In this document: positions 1-8,757 of the stretch, one piece after another | How positions within the stretch are numbered: the stretch's first letter is position 1 | How the letters are laid out: each line of letters starts with the position of its first letter | Assembly: GCA_031628995.1 (NCBI GenBank) | Contig: JAVLUO010000003.1 | Span: 124,001-188,000, forward strand | Length of the DNA stretch: 64,000 bases | DNA from: Bacillota bacterium LX-D | Lineage (GTDB): Bacteria > Bacillota > DUOV01 > Zhaonellaceae | Direction of reading: 5' to 3' | Position numbers and translations under genes: made by a program | Notes under the pieces: generated by a model | Seen by the model: the letters and a program-made list of their open reading frames with translations, nothing else | Databases searched by the model: none | Told to the model about the DNA's origin: nothing

Positions 1-366
1 AACACTTAAAATAGGTTCTGTAAACAGCAGAACAAAAACTGTCAGTATAGCCGGCAATAGAATTAACATGGCCATAGCATTACCTGCTACTTTTTCAGCT
101 TCTTCCTTTTTTTGTTCCCCCAAACGAATGGAAATAAGGGCAGTGGCACCAATCCCAATTAAAACGGAAACTGCCATCAATATAATCATAATTGGGAAGG
201 CAACTGTAGTAGCGGCAATAGCCATAGCTCCAACTCCACGTCCTACAAAAATTCTATCTACAATATTATATAGGGAATTAACTAACATCCCGATAATAGC
301 AGGTAGTGAAAAACTAAACAACAAACTGCCTATCTTTTGGTCTTGCATTGCTTCTGAACGATCCAT
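1..366 (-). CDS. MATE family multidrug efflux transporter, N-terminal part
   Basis: The first 122 codons run off the left edge of the window. The N-terminus reads MDRSEAMQDQKIGSLLFSFS, followed by LPAIIGMLVNSLYNIVDRIFVG and IGATALISIRLGEQKKEEAEK, which is the typical first third of a MATE (NorM/DinF-like) exporter: membrane segments around residues 15-35, 50-75 and 95-115 with a conserved R-LG loop. The family exports cationic drugs or metabolites in exchange for Na+ or H+. The ATG at 366 follows an AAGGGG ribosome site. It lies 14 bp downstream of a MarR regulator on the same strand, so the two probably form an operon. Family is clear; substrate cannot be read. Confidence 0.88.
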   Translation of the reverse strand, partial: MDRSEAMQDQKIGSLLFSFSLPAIIGMLVNSLYNIVDRIFVGRGVGAMAIAATTVAFPIMIILMAVSVLIGIGATALISIRLGEQKKEEAEKVAGNAMAMLILLPAILTVFVLLFTEPILSV

Positions 367-380
367 AGTAAAACCCCTTT

Positions 381-827
381 TTATAGTTTTTGCAAAAAAT
401 TAACTACGCTTTTTAAATTAAGCATAAAGTCTTCTATTTCTTCCGGACTAACCCCGTGAAAAATATTCGAAAAGCCGCTGGTGAGCTCTTCAATAGCTTG
501 GTCCATTTGCTCTCTTCCAGCCCTAGTTAGAAATAACAAGGTTTTTCTCCGATCATCAAAGTCTACCACACGTTTGACGAGACCCATTTCCTCCAACTGA
601 TCAATAATTGTAGTCAGCCCTCCCTTTTCTAGGTCCAGCATTTTACCTAATTCTGTAGCAGTTAAGCCATCATGCTGGTATAAAATGTGAATTGTTTTGC
701 CATGATTTTTCTTTAGTTTAGGTTCAAATTGAAAATGTCGCCGAAAATGTGCAATAAATTTTTCATGAAAAATACCCATAAACTTAAACATAAGTGAATG
801 CAATTCCTTAGCTTGTTCCAGTTCCAT
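381..827 (-). CDS. MarR family transcriptional regulator
   Basis: 148 residues, the usual length for MarR proteins. A winged helix lies at about residues 45-110: the recognition helix region reads LTATELGKMLDLEKGGLTTI and the wing contains the family signature DDRRK (VDFDDRRKTLLFLTRAG). Flanking helices at both ends would form the dimer. It precedes the MATE exporter by 14 bp on the same strand. By analogy with other MarR-exporter pairs it is inferred to repress its own operon and release it when a toxic ligand binds. No clear palindromic operator was picked out upstream of 827. Family call is firm; ligand unknown. Confidence 0.9.
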   Translation of the reverse strand: MELEQAKELHSLMFKFMGIFHEKFIAHFRRHFQFEPKLKKNHGKTIHILYQHDGLTATELGKMLDLEKGGLTTIIDQLEEMGLVKRVVDFDDRRKTLLFLTRAGREQMDQAIEELTSGFSNIFHGVSPEEIEDFMLNLKSVVNFLQKL

Positions 828-1093
828 TACAGCACCTCTTAAGTAGTCATATTCCCAACGGTCATAATTATGACTGTTAGAATTATTACTATATTTTAGC
901 TAAGAACTAGAGCACTGTCAATGTGGCTGTAGATAATAGTATAGACTCCTGCCCCGGCATTCAGCGATCGTAGGTATTTACTAGGCGCTGAAGCATCATA
1001 TTTACTGCTTTTTGACTTTTAGGCAGCCAAAAACCAGCTGCCATTATTGGAAGCCGGGATTAATTATTCTCAGGATAAAGCTAATTAAATCTA
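828..1093. other. Intergenic stretch, no convincing gene
   Basis: AT-rich spacer between the MarR gene and the cphA terminator. On the minus strand an ORF of 27 codons (about 962-1045) occurs, but it has no clear ribosome site. The upstream region of the MarR-MATE operon must contain its promoter; I could not fix the hexamers. Confidence 0.4.
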
Positions 1094-1121
1094 AAAAAGG
1101 CAGCAATTAAGCCGCCTTTAT
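1094..1121 (-). terminator. Intrinsic terminator of cphA
   Basis: On the minus strand AAAGGCGGC and GCTGCCTTT pair (one G-U) around a short TTAATT loop, followed by a T run. It is placed after the short reading frame that trails cphA, so that frame would be in the cphA transcript. Confidence 0.75.
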
Positions 1122-1122
1122 T

Positions 1123-1245
1123 TCATTTCCATCCTTCCCAATCTGCTTTCTTATCAATATACAATTGGCCTGTAGTGTCCAGCTGAGCTACAAATACTCT
1201 TTCGGGGCTAGTAGAAGGCAATTTTTTAAAAGCAGGGATTTTATT
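1123..1245 (-). other. Possible small ORF or gene tail behind cphA
   Basis: In the same frame as cphA, after two stop codons, about 40 codons stay open and end at a TGA just before the terminator. The translation has a protein-like segment, ERVFVAQLDTTGQLYIDKKA followed by DWEGWK. There is no ATG; a GAAGGTG site sits upstream but no normal start follows at good spacing. It could be a leftover C-terminal end of a lost gene, a small protein with an unusual start, or chance. I do not recognise it. Confidence 0.3.
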
Positions 1246-1260
1246 TAAACACCTTCAATC

Positions 1261-3861
1261 TTAAACTTGCAAATTCTTTATTTTGCTATTAAGAATTTTA
1301 GCTAAGCTCTCAAATTCCTCAAAAAATACAGCTATAATATCTCCTTTTTGAGCATATTCCAGAGCTTTAATTAAAGCTATCTCTTCCTCTAAAATAATTT
1401 CTAAAAAGGGATTTTTTTGAGCTGCTGCTTCGTATAATAAATTAGCTACCTCTGTCCTTTTCCTTCCACGAAGATTTTTATCTTCTTTAATAATTAAATA
1501 GTCAAAAGATTCCCCGCACAGTTCACCTACTTGCCTAATATCCTCATCTCTGCGGTCACCAGGTACTCCAATTACTCCGATCATTCTATTTGGTTGAAGA
1601 TTTTTGATTCCTTCAATAGTAAATTTATAACCATCAAAGTTATGTCCATAATCTAAAATTACTTTAAAATCTTTAATTTCATAGATATTAAATCTTCCAG
1701 GGTTTGTCCGCTCATCAGAGTAAAAACTCTGCATACTTGTCTCAATTTGTTCCAATGGCAGTCCAAAAGCTTTTAATGCTCCAATAGCTGCTAAGCTGTT
1801 ATAAATGTTATGTTTTAAACTGCCGTTGAGAGTTGCTGGAATATGTTGTACTTTAATAATTTTCTGAGCAACATGCCCGTTGGAGTAATAGATGTACTCC
1901 CCACTTTGGTAGATAACTTCTCCTCCATTTTGGACATGTTGTAATAAATAAGGATTTTGAGGCCGGGTTGAGTATAAAATAATGTTGCTTTGGGCTTTTT
2001 CTTTCACCTTCATAACCCATTCATCATCCGCATTTAAGACACATGTCCCATTTTTATGCACTGCTTCAATCACTAAGGATTTAACATTTAACAAATCTTC
2101 CAAGGAGTTAATATTATCTATTCCTAAATGGTCATTAGTTAAATTTGTAAATACTGCAATATCCGCTTTTTCATAAGCTAAGCCATCCCTCAAAATTCCT
2201 CCGCGAGCAGTTTCCAAAACGGCTATATCCACCAGCCGATTATTTAAAACCTTCTTAGCACTTCTGGGTCCAGTAGTATCTCCGTATTCTAAACAATTAT
2301 CATTAAAATATATACCGTGGGTTGTTGTCATCCCAACATTATATTTAGCCTTTTTTAAAACATGCCCGATCATTCTAGTAGTTGTAGTTTTGCCATTAGT
2401 TCCGGTAATGGTAATTAAGGGAATGGAAGCTGGCTTCCCTGGCGGATAAATCATGTCCAAAATAGGAGCAACAATATTTCTGCTTTTCCCTTTAAATGGT
2501 TTTAAATGCATTCTAATTCCAGGTGCGGCATTAACTTCAATAATTGCTCCCTGATTGGTTACTAAAGGAATTGCTAAATCGGGGCTAATAATATCTATTC
2601 CGGCAATATCCAATCCGATAGCCTTGGCCGCTCTTTCTGCCAGCTCTTTATTTTGGGGGTGAATTAAATCTGTACAATCAATAGCCATACCTCCTGTGCT
2701 CAAATTAGCATTAGCCCTTAAATAAACTAATTTGTTCTTGGCAGGAATTGAAGTAATAGTATACCCTTGCTTTGATATAAAATCTTTCAGCAAATCATCT
2801 ACTTCTATTTTAGTAAGGGCTTTTTCGTGTCCGAAACCCCTTAGTTCATCTTGGTTTAATTGGTCAATTAGTTCTTTAATTGTGCTCTTTCCATCTCCCT
2901 TGATAAATGGTGGAACACGTAAAGCTGCTGCTTCTGCCTTCCCATTGATTACTAAAACACGATAATCCTTACCTTGGATTTGTTTTTCAATTATAATATC
3001 ATCTACATCGTTGCTTAACATCAGCTTAAAAGCATTGCTGAGCTCAGCTGGGGAACTTAGATTTGTACATACGGAATGTCCTTGATGTCCGCTATTGGGC
3101 TTTAAAACTAGTGGATATCCATATTCTTGAGCAAAATTTAAAGCATCGTCGACTGTTGCACATCTGCAGCTTGGGGGAGTTGGAATAGAAACTTCATTTA
3201 AAAGATACTTAGTCAAAGTTTTATCACAAGCTATATCTACAGCCACGCTGCTAGTATTTTCATAGAGAGTGGCAGCTATAATTTTTTGATATTTGCCGTA
3301 GCCTAAACGCAAAATCCCACTATTATCTATATCAGAAACGGGAATTCCTCTTTTTCTAGCTTCTTCAGCAATTGCTCTGGTACTAAATCCCATTTCATAA
3401 TTTAGGCATGTTGTCTTTAATCTGTTTAGTTCGTTTTCCCACTGAATTTCACAATCCATAATTAATTGATTAATTATATTAATGACTGTTTTGGCACATT
3501 CCTCCCCAACTTTTGGATGTTTACAGCCATAAATAATTTGATATACATCATCATTGAGCTGTCTTGTTCTGCCAAATTTACAATCATAACCCAGCAAATA
3601 CTGCATTTCCAGACAAAGGTGTTCTGTAACATGGGCTAAGTAAGTTCCCTCTTGCAGCCGTCGAATAAATCCTCCCCGGCAGCCCAAGGAACATTTATGT
3701 TCCACAAGCCCGGGGAACATTTTAATAATCCTTTCGTTAAAATTCTTTAGTTCCTTAGTTGGTGTATCTACTAAATCTCCTAACTTAACAATCATTTGAA
3801 CAGTTGGTTTATAGCTAAAAATATTGGGTCCGTCAAAAGATGTTAAATGTTGTATTTCCAA
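1261..3861 (-). CDS. cphA: Cyanophycin synthetase
   Basis: 866 residues, normal for CphA. It makes cyanophycin, a polymer of aspartate with arginine side chains, by ATP-dependent stepwise ligation in the cytoplasm. An N-terminal domain (1-160) is followed by an ATP-grasp domain (about 210-475; LVLKPNSGHQGHSV, IIEVNAAPGIRMHLKP) and a Mur-ligase-like domain beginning with the P-loop GTNGKTTTTR near residue 490, then ARGG, NLTNDHLG and the Mur C-terminal part (DYGHNFDGY). The start is TTG at 3861, eight bases after AGGAG. No cyanophycinase gene is visible nearby, so polymer breakdown must be encoded elsewhere. The gene is divergent from pstS. Good family match over the full length. Confidence 0.93.
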   Translation of the reverse strand: MEIQHLTSFDGPNIFSYKPTVQMIVKLGDLVDTPTKELKNFNERIIKMFPGLVEHKCSLGCRGGFIRRLQEGTYLAHVTEHLCLEMQYLLGYDCKFGRTRQLNDDVYQIIYGCKHPKVGEECAKTVINIINQLIMDCEIQWENELNRLKTTCLNYEMGFSTRAIAEEARKRGIPVSDIDNSGILRLGYGKYQKIIAATLYENTSSVAVDIACDKTLTKYLLNEVSIPTPPSCRCATVDDALNFAQEYGYPLVLKPNSGHQGHSVCTNLSSPAELSNAFKLMLSNDVDDIIIEKQIQGKDYRVLVINGKAEAAALRVPPFIKGDGKSTIKELIDQLNQDELRGFGHEKALTKIEVDDLLKDFISKQGYTITSIPAKNKLVYLRANANLSTGGMAIDCTDLIHPQNKELAERAAKAIGLDIAGIDIISPDLAIPLVTNQGAIIEVNAAPGIRMHLKPFKGKSRNIVAPILDMIYPPGKPASIPLITITGTNGKTTTTRMIGHVLKKAKYNVGMTTTHGIYFNDNCLEYGDTTGPRSAKKVLNNRLVDIAVLETARGGILRDGLAYEKADIAVFTNLTNDHLGIDNINSLEDLLNVKSLVIEAVHKNGTCVLNADDEWVMKVKEKAQSNIILYSTRPQNPYLLQHVQNGGEVIYQSGEYIYYSNGHVAQKIIKVQHIPATLNGSLKHNIYNSLAAIGALKAFGLPLEQIETSMQSFYSDERTNPGRFNIYEIKDFKVILDYGHNFDGYKFTIEGIKNLQPNRMIGVIGVPGDRRDEDIRQVGELCGESFDYLIIKEDKNLRGRKRTEVANLLYEAAAQKNPFLEIILEEEIALIKALEYAQKGDIIAVFFEEFESLAKILNSKIKNLQV

Positions 3862-4011
3862 AGGAATTCACTCCTATTGTTTTCTGTAACTATTTTGCTA
3901 GAATTTCTAAAGAAATATTTTTGAAATTATAAGGAATGTACCCAACAATAGGAAGTGTAATTAATATCATGATAATGTTGAAAAATCCTAATTTAACAGC
4001 TGTTTTTGTAA

Positions 4012-4034
4012 GCGCCATCTACAGGCGCGTTTTT
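4012..4034 (+). terminator. Terminator-like hairpin upstream of pstS
   Basis: GCGCC and GGCGC pair across a 7-base loop and are followed by G then six T, the form of a plus-strand intrinsic terminator. No plus-strand gene lies upstream, since cphA is divergent, so it would stop a short leader or antisense transcript, or insulate the pst promoter. Confidence 0.5.
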
Positions 4035-4069
4035 TATGCAACACAATCTTAACAATACTTCTTTATTTA

Positions 4070-4118
4070 TTAACATGTCCTTAATATTCTCTTAACAGTA
4101 GGACTGCATAATTATACT
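4070..4118 (+). promoter_or_regulatory. PhoP-box promoter of the pst operon
   Basis: TTAACA (4070-4075), TTAATA (4081-4086) and TTAACA (4092-4097) are spaced exactly 11 bp apart, which is the direct-repeat pattern bound by the Firmicute phosphate regulator PhoP. A further TTAACA is at 4049-4054. A TATACT -10 element lies at 4113-4118, with no good -35, as expected for an activator-dependent promoter. Phosphate starvation should switch the operon on. Confidence 0.8.
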
Positions 4119-4146
4119 CAAGAAAAATTTAAAGGGGTGTAATAAT

Positions 4147-5004
4147 TTGTTAAAAAAAGCAAGTAAAATCATGACAGTAATGATGCTTCTAGGTATTCTA
4201 ACAGCAGGTTTAGTTGGCTGCGGCGGCAGCAAAACTGAAGGCGGCGATAATGGAGCCTCTGAGGAAAAGACCACAATTACTGTAGCAGGTTCTACTTCAG
4301 TCCAACCTGTAGCACAGGAATTAGCAGATGCTTTTATGGAAACACATCAAAATATCACAATTAATGTTCAAGGCGGCGGTTCCGGCGTAGGTATTGAATC
4401 TGCTAGTAACGGTGCTGCTGACATTGGTACCTCTTCTCGAGAATTAAAACCCGAAGAAAAACCTTTAAAAGAATTTGCCATTGCTAAAGATGGTATTGCC
4501 ATCGTTGTTAATCCGCAAAACAGTCTAACTGATATTAGCAAGGATCAATTACAAAAAATTTACGCTGGTGAAATTACTAATTGGAAAGATATTAACGGTA
4601 AAGATGCTCCCATCGCCGTTATCACCCGTGAAGAATCTTCAGGAACCAGAGGAGCTTTTCAGGAATTAGTAATGGGTAAAGATGCTCAGGGCAATGAAAT
4701 TCCCATTGTCAACAGTGCTATTGTACAAAATGGCACAGGTGCAGTTAAACAAGGAGTTGCCACAAATGCAAATGCTATTGGCTTTATCTCCCTAGGTGCC
4801 ATTGACGATACCGTAAAAGCCGTCTCCATTGATCAAGTAAAACCCTCTAAAGAAACAGTACTCGCTGGAACTTATAAGTTGCAAAGACCCTTCTTATTTT
4901 TAACAAAAGAGGAACCTACAGGTGCTGTGAAAGAATTTATTGATTTCGTCTTAAGCCCAGAGGGTCAAAATATCGTAGGCAAGGAATTCATTGCGGTAAA
5001 ATAA
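4147..5004 (+). CDS. pstS: Phosphate ABC transporter substrate-binding lipoprotein PstS
   Basis: 285 residues. The signal peptide ends in a lipobox (GLVGC, Cys25), so the mature protein is a lipoprotein on the outer face of the membrane. The phosphate-binding signatures are present: TVAGSTSVQPVAQ near 45-60, GGGSGVGIE, SSRELKPEE and TREESSGTRGAF near 160. It captures phosphate and hands it to PstCA. The start is TTG at 4147 behind AAAGGGGTG. First gene of pstSCAB-phoU. A hairpin after the stop may raise its dose over the rest of the operon. Confidence 0.95.
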   Translation: MLKKASKIMTVMMLLGILTAGLVGCGGSKTEGGDNGASEEKTTITVAGSTSVQPVAQELADAFMETHQNITINVQGGGSGVGIESASNGAADIGTSSRELKPEEKPLKEFAIAKDGIAIVVNPQNSLTDISKDQLQKIYAGEITNWKDINGKDAPIAVITREESSGTRGAFQELVMGKDAQGNEIPIVNSAIVQNGTGAVKQGVATNANAIGFISLGAIDDTVKAVSIDQVKPSKETVLAGTYKLQRPFLFLTKEEPTGAVKEFIDFVLSPEGQNIVGKEFIAVK

Positions 5005-5069
5005 AAAAGCTTAGACTATCTTGCTCTTCCTATAATAACTAACTACTTTATTCAAAACAATTAGCAACA

Positions 5070-5104
5070 AAAGCAATAGGTTCTTAACGAGCCTATTTGC
5101 TTTT
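5070..5104 (+). terminator. Intercistronic hairpin between pstS and pstC
   Basis: AAGCAATAGG pairs with CCTATTTGC (one bulge) and a T run follows. Such partial terminators or processing stops between the binding-protein gene and the permease genes usually leave more pstS mRNA than pstCAB mRNA. Confidence 0.55.
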
Positions 5105-5139
5105 GTATATTTAGCAGAACTCTAAAGAGGTGGAGAATT

Positions 5140-6000
5140 TTGCAAAAAAATTTTTCCGAAAAAATAATTGAAAAGGTTATTTTTACTAGTGCTCTAACTG
5201 CTATCCTGGCAGTATTCTTAATTATTCTTTTCGTATTCCAAAAAGGGTTGCCAGCAATACAAGAAGTTGGTTTAACAAATTTCTTACTAGGCAAAGATTG
5301 GCTTCCTTCATCCAATGTTTTTGGTATTTTCCCTATGATTATTGGTTCTATTTATGTGACATTAGGTGCACTTATTTTTAGTATTCCTTTGGCAGTACTC
5401 TGCGCTCTCTTTTTAGCTGAATTTGCACCTACTAAAATTGGTAGAATTGTACGCAGCGGCATAGAGTTACTGGCAGGAATTCCTTCAGTTGTTTACGGTT
5501 TTTTTGGCATGATTGTAATCGTGCCCCTAATTAGCCGTGTCTTTGGAGGTTTTGGCTATAGCTCTTTAGCCGGTTCGGTGATTCTAGCCATTATGATTTT
5601 ACCGACAATTATTAGCGTTGCTGAAGATGCTATTAACGCTGTTCCTCCAGCATATAAGGAAGGATCTTTGGCTTTAGGGGCAACCCATTGGCAAACAATA
5701 ACTAAAGTTATCCTTCCAGCTGCCAGCTCAGGTATTTTAGCCGGAGTAGTCTTAGGTATGGGGCGAGCTTTAGGGGAAACCATGGCAGTGATTATGGTTA
5801 TCGGTAATGCTGCCAAACTACCCGGCTCATTTTTAGAGCCAGTTAGAACATTAACTGCCAACATCGCCATGGAAATGGCTTACTCATCAGGCCTCCATCG
5901 GGAAGCACTTTTCGCTACAGGTGTAGTGCTGCTCCTAATGGTTATGTCCCTGAACATTACACTTACCCTGATTATGAAAAGGAGGGTCCTGGCCAGATGA
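5140..6000 (+). CDS. pstC: Phosphate ABC transporter permease PstC
   Basis: 286 residues with six predicted membrane helices. The cytoplasmic EAA loop, where the ATPase docks, reads [20 protein letters not shown] at about residues 175-195. LAEFAP and ELLAGIPSVVYGFFG are characteristic of PstC. The start is TTG at 5140 behind AAAGAGGTGG. It forms the membrane channel with PstA. Its stop overlaps the start of pstA by 4 bp (ATGA), which indicates translational coupling. Confidence 0.95.
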   Translation: MQKNFSEKIIEKVIFTSALTAILAVFLIILFVFQKGLPAIQEVGLTNFLLGKDWLPSSNVFGIFPMIIGSIYVTLGALIFSIPLAVLCALFLAEFAPTKIGRIVRSGIELLAGIPSVVYGFFGMIVIVPLISRVFGGFGYSSLAGSVILAIMILPTIISVAEDAINAVPPAYKEGSLALGATHWQTITKVILPAASSGILAGVVLGMGRALGETMAVIMVIGNAAKLPGSFLEPVRTLTANIAMEMAYSSGLHREALFATGVVLLLMVMSLNITLTLIMKRRVLAR

Positions 6001-6917
6001 GTACTATGGACGCTAAAGAAATAAATTATCAATCTAACCTTACTGAGCCAAAAGGAGGATCAGTTGGGTTAAGCATTTCTCGCTTTGAGCTGCGTTACCT
6101 AACTGAGAAGTTAGCAAAATTCTTGGTTTGGTCTGCTGGTCTTGCCACGATAGGAATTCTTTTGATCATTATTGGCTATATCATTAAAAATGGCTTTCAC
6201 GTTGTCAACTACCAGTTTCTTTTTGACAACCCCAAGAATATGGGACGCAGCGGAGGTATTTTCTCCACCATCGTCTCTACAGTTTATTTGACCGGATTTG
6301 CCATCTTAGTTGCGGCACCTGTAGGCATTGCCGCCAGTATCTATCTGACTGAATATGCTAAAGAAAACTTCTTCTTAAAAGTTATCCGCTTTGGCACAGA
6401 AACATTAGCTGGAGTCCCCTCCATCGTTTTTGGTTTGTTCGGTTTTGCTTTTTTTGTTGTTTACCTGGAACTTGGCTGGAGCTTGCTGTCCGGTGGATTA
6501 ACCTTGGCTCTGATGATTTTGCCAATTATTATTCGGACTACGGAAGAGGCCATAAAAAACGTGCCTAATGCTTATCGGGAAGGAAGCTTGGCCTTAGGTG
6601 CTACGAAATGGCACACCATTAAAAATGTTGTACTGCCTGTGGCTCTACCGGCAATTATGACCGGGATTATTTTAGGTATCGGCCGGGCTATTGGGGAAAC
6701 AGCAGCAGTTGTTTTAACTGCCGGCAGTTCCTTAGGTATTCCCAGCTCTTTGTTAGACCCAGGGCGCACTATGCCTGTCCATTTATATATTGTTTCCTAT
6801 GAGGGTATTTCCATGGACAATGCTTACGGAACAGCATTTGTGCTAATTGTCGCTTTATTCTTAATGAATCTTTTAACTAATAAGCTTATTAAACGTTTTA
6901 CCAACCCAGCAGCATAG
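5997..6917 (+). CDS. pstA: Phosphate ABC transporter permease PstA
   Basis: 306 residues with six membrane helices. A hydrophilic N-terminal extension of about 40 residues precedes the first helix. [23 protein letters not shown] and the EAA loop [20 protein letters not shown] match PstA. It pairs with PstC in the inner-membrane channel. The ATG at 5997 overlaps the pstC stop, and the AGGAGG for pstB follows its own stop by a few bases. Confidence 0.95.
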   Translation: MSTMDAKEINYQSNLTEPKGGSVGLSISRFELRYLTEKLAKFLVWSAGLATIGILLIIIGYIIKNGFHVVNYQFLFDNPKNMGRSGGIFSTIVSTVYLTGFAILVAAPVGIAASIYLTEYAKENFFLKVIRFGTETLAGVPSIVFGLFGFAFFVVYLELGWSLLSGGLTLALMILPIIIRTTEEAIKNVPNAYREGSLALGATKWHTIKNVVLPVALPAIMTGIILGIGRAIGETAAVVLTAGSSLGIPSSLLDPGRTMPVHLYIVSYEGISMDNAYGTAFVLIVALFLMNLLTNKLIKRFTNPAA

Positions 6918-6927
6918 GAGGATAAAA

Positions 6928-7683
6928 ATGAACACTGCATTTGATATTCAAAACCTCAACTTGTACTATGGTTCGAAACAAGCCTTAAAAAATATTAATC
7001 TACCTCTCTTGCGCAACAAAGTTACTGCCCTCATTGGGCCTTCCGGCTGTGGGAAATCAACTTTTCTACGCACTTTAAATAGAATGAATGATTTAATTGT
7101 AAATACTAAAATCCAGGGCAAAGTCCTTTTTCATGGGGAGGATGTATACGATTCCAAGGTAAATGTAGTTGAACTGCGCAAACGGGTAGGCATGGTTTTT
7201 CAAAAGCCCAATCCTTTTCCTAAGTCTATTTACGATAATGTGGCCTATGGCCCTCGGGCCCACGGCTTAAAGAAGAAAAACTGTTTAGATGAAATCGTGG
7301 AAAAAAGTTTACAGGCAGCGGCTATTTGGGATGAAGTTAAAGACAGGTTACAGGATTCAGCTCATGCCCTATCTGGAGGGCAGCAGCAAAGGCTCTGCAT
7401 AGCTCGGGTTTTAGCTGTGGAGCCAGAAGTGATTTTAATGGATGAACCCTGCTCTGCTCTTGACCCTATTTCTACTTTAAAAATAGAAGAACTGATTCAA
7501 GATTTAAAGGAGAATTACACCATTGTTATGGTTACTCATAATATGCAGCAGGCAGCACGGGTTTCGGACTACACCTCTTTCTTCTTGAACGGGGAAATGA
7601 TTGAGTATGATGAAACTGAAAAGATTTTCACTACACCAAGGGACCAAAGAACTGAGGACTACATTACCGGCAGATTTGGTTGA
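6928..7683 (+). CDS. pstB: Phosphate ABC transporter ATP-binding protein PstB
   Basis: 251 residues. Walker [10 protein letters not shown] (about 37-45), signature LSGGQQQR, Walker [14 protein letters not shown] and switch histidine VTHN are all intact. The Q-loop reads [24 protein letters not shown], which is diagnostic for PstB. It drives phosphate uptake through PstCA. Preceded by AGGAGG, with 10 bp to the pstA stop. Confidence 0.96.
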   Translation: MNTAFDIQNLNLYYGSKQALKNINLPLLRNKVTALIGPSGCGKSTFLRTLNRMNDLIVNTKIQGKVLFHGEDVYDSKVNVVELRKRVGMVFQKPNPFPKSIYDNVAYGPRAHGLKKKNCLDEIVEKSLQAAAIWDEVKDRLQDSAHALSGGQQQRLCIARVLAVEPEVILMDEPCSALDPISTLKIEELIQDLKENYTIVMVTHNMQQAARVSDYTSFFLNGEMIEYDETEKIFTTPRDQRTEDYITGRFG

Positions 7684-7716
7684 TACTTTGGGTTAAATTT
7701 TAGGAGGAGGATTAAA

Positions 7717-8364
7717 TTGACTGTACGACATGTTTTCGAACATGACTTAGATGAGTTAGGTTTGTTAATTAGTAAAATTGGAGCAGCCGTTGAAAAAGCA
7801 GTAAGCCGATCTTTAGAGTCCTTAAATAACCTGGATGTAGAATTAGCGGAAAAAGTGCTCGTCGATGACGATATTGTAGATAATCTTGAACTGGAAATTG
7901 TAGAAAAGGGCATGCGCTTACTAGCCTTGCAGCAGCCAATTGCCAAGGATCTGCGAACAGTAAGCACTTGTTTAAAAATCGCCACTGATTTTGAAAGAAT
8001 AGGGGACCATGCCGGGGATATTGCTAAAGTAACTAAACACATTACAGGCACACCTATCTTAAAAATGGAGGAAATAGATCTTATTGCTAACTCATCCCAA
8101 GTCATGCTTAGAATGAGCCTGGATGCCTACACTTATCAAGATGCTGAATTAGCAGAAAAAGTAATTGCCAAAGACGATGAAGTAGATGATTTATTTACCT
8201 TAATCCACCAAAAAACGTTGCAAGTAATGAAAAAAGAACCTGACATAATTGATTTTGCCGTTGGGCTCCTGTCTGTAGCAACTAATTTAGAAAGAATTGC
8301 CGACCATGCTACAAACATTGCCGAGGGTGTCATTTATTTAAAAACCGGGAAAAGGGTTCCCTAG
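7717..8364 (+). CDS. phoU: Phosphate transport regulator PhoU
   Basis: 215 residues made of two homologous three-helix repeats. Each repeat carries the metal-binding E/DxxxD type motifs: ATDFERIGDHAGDIA near 90 and ATNLERIADHATNIAEG near 195. PhoU links the Pst transporter to its sensor kinase and restrains phosphate uptake and Pho signalling. The start is TTG at 7717 behind AGGAGGAGG. Last gene of the operon; a strong terminator follows. No phoPR two-component pair is in the window. Confidence 0.94.
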   Translation: MTVRHVFEHDLDELGLLISKIGAAVEKAVSRSLESLNNLDVELAEKVLVDDDIVDNLELEIVEKGMRLLALQQPIAKDLRTVSTCLKIATDFERIGDHAGDIAKVTKHITGTPILKMEEIDLIANSSQVMLRMSLDAYTYQDAELAEKVIAKDDEVDDLFTLIHQKTLQVMKKEPDIIDFAVGLLSVATNLERIADHATNIAEGVIYLKTGKRVP

Positions 8365-8369
8365 CAGTC

Positions 8370-8405
8370 AAAAATCCTAAGCCGAAATAAAGGCTTAGGA
8401 TTTTT
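8370..8405 (+). terminator. Intrinsic terminator of pstSCAB-phoU
   Basis: A perfect 14-bp stem (AAAAATCCTAAGCC with its complement) around an 8-base loop, ending in a T run. It is the end of the pst transcript. Confidence 0.92.
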
Positions 8406-8757
8406 AACTATGTAATAATAATACTATGCAAATAACACGGATATACTCAAAATGTTATTTAAAAATTAACTTTCCGCCGTGCAAGGAGTAACTAAATGGT
8501 ATTGTACAAATGGAAACTACGCCGTTTGACTGATCGCAGTAATAACCATTTGCGTTGGGGCCATTTAAGTAATAAGTATTAATATTAGCTATTATATAAT
8601 CAATAAACACGTATTTTTTATGATATCTGGTTTTACAAATAGAATAATTTTTAAAATACGTATTCATTTGCAGTAGCTTAAATAGCATTTAAATAAATTG
8701 CTAATCCTAATAATATAGGAAATGCAATTAATCCACCATCGTATTTTTTAAGTATGA
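8406..8757. other. AT-rich stretch without a supported gene
   Basis: A minus-strand frame of 77 codons (8455-8688) is open. It has no ribosome site and no family I recognise, though its last 40 codons look somewhat protein-like (GPNANGYYCDQSNG). Another short minus frame near 8690-8755 would encode a hydrophobic peptide of about 25 residues with no normal start. Both may be debris of a decayed locus next to the frameshifted gene at 8758-9133. Confidence 0.35.

Noticed and set aside
68-403. Plus-strand open frame of 111 codons
   Set aside because: It is the antisense shadow of the MATE gene, whose sequence is clearly recognisable on the minus strand.
7659-8105. Minus-strand open frame of 148 codons
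   Set aside because: Antisense shadow of phoU.
8455-8688. Minus-strand open frame of 77 codons
   Set aside because: No ribosome site and odd composition. Kept only as a note on the region.
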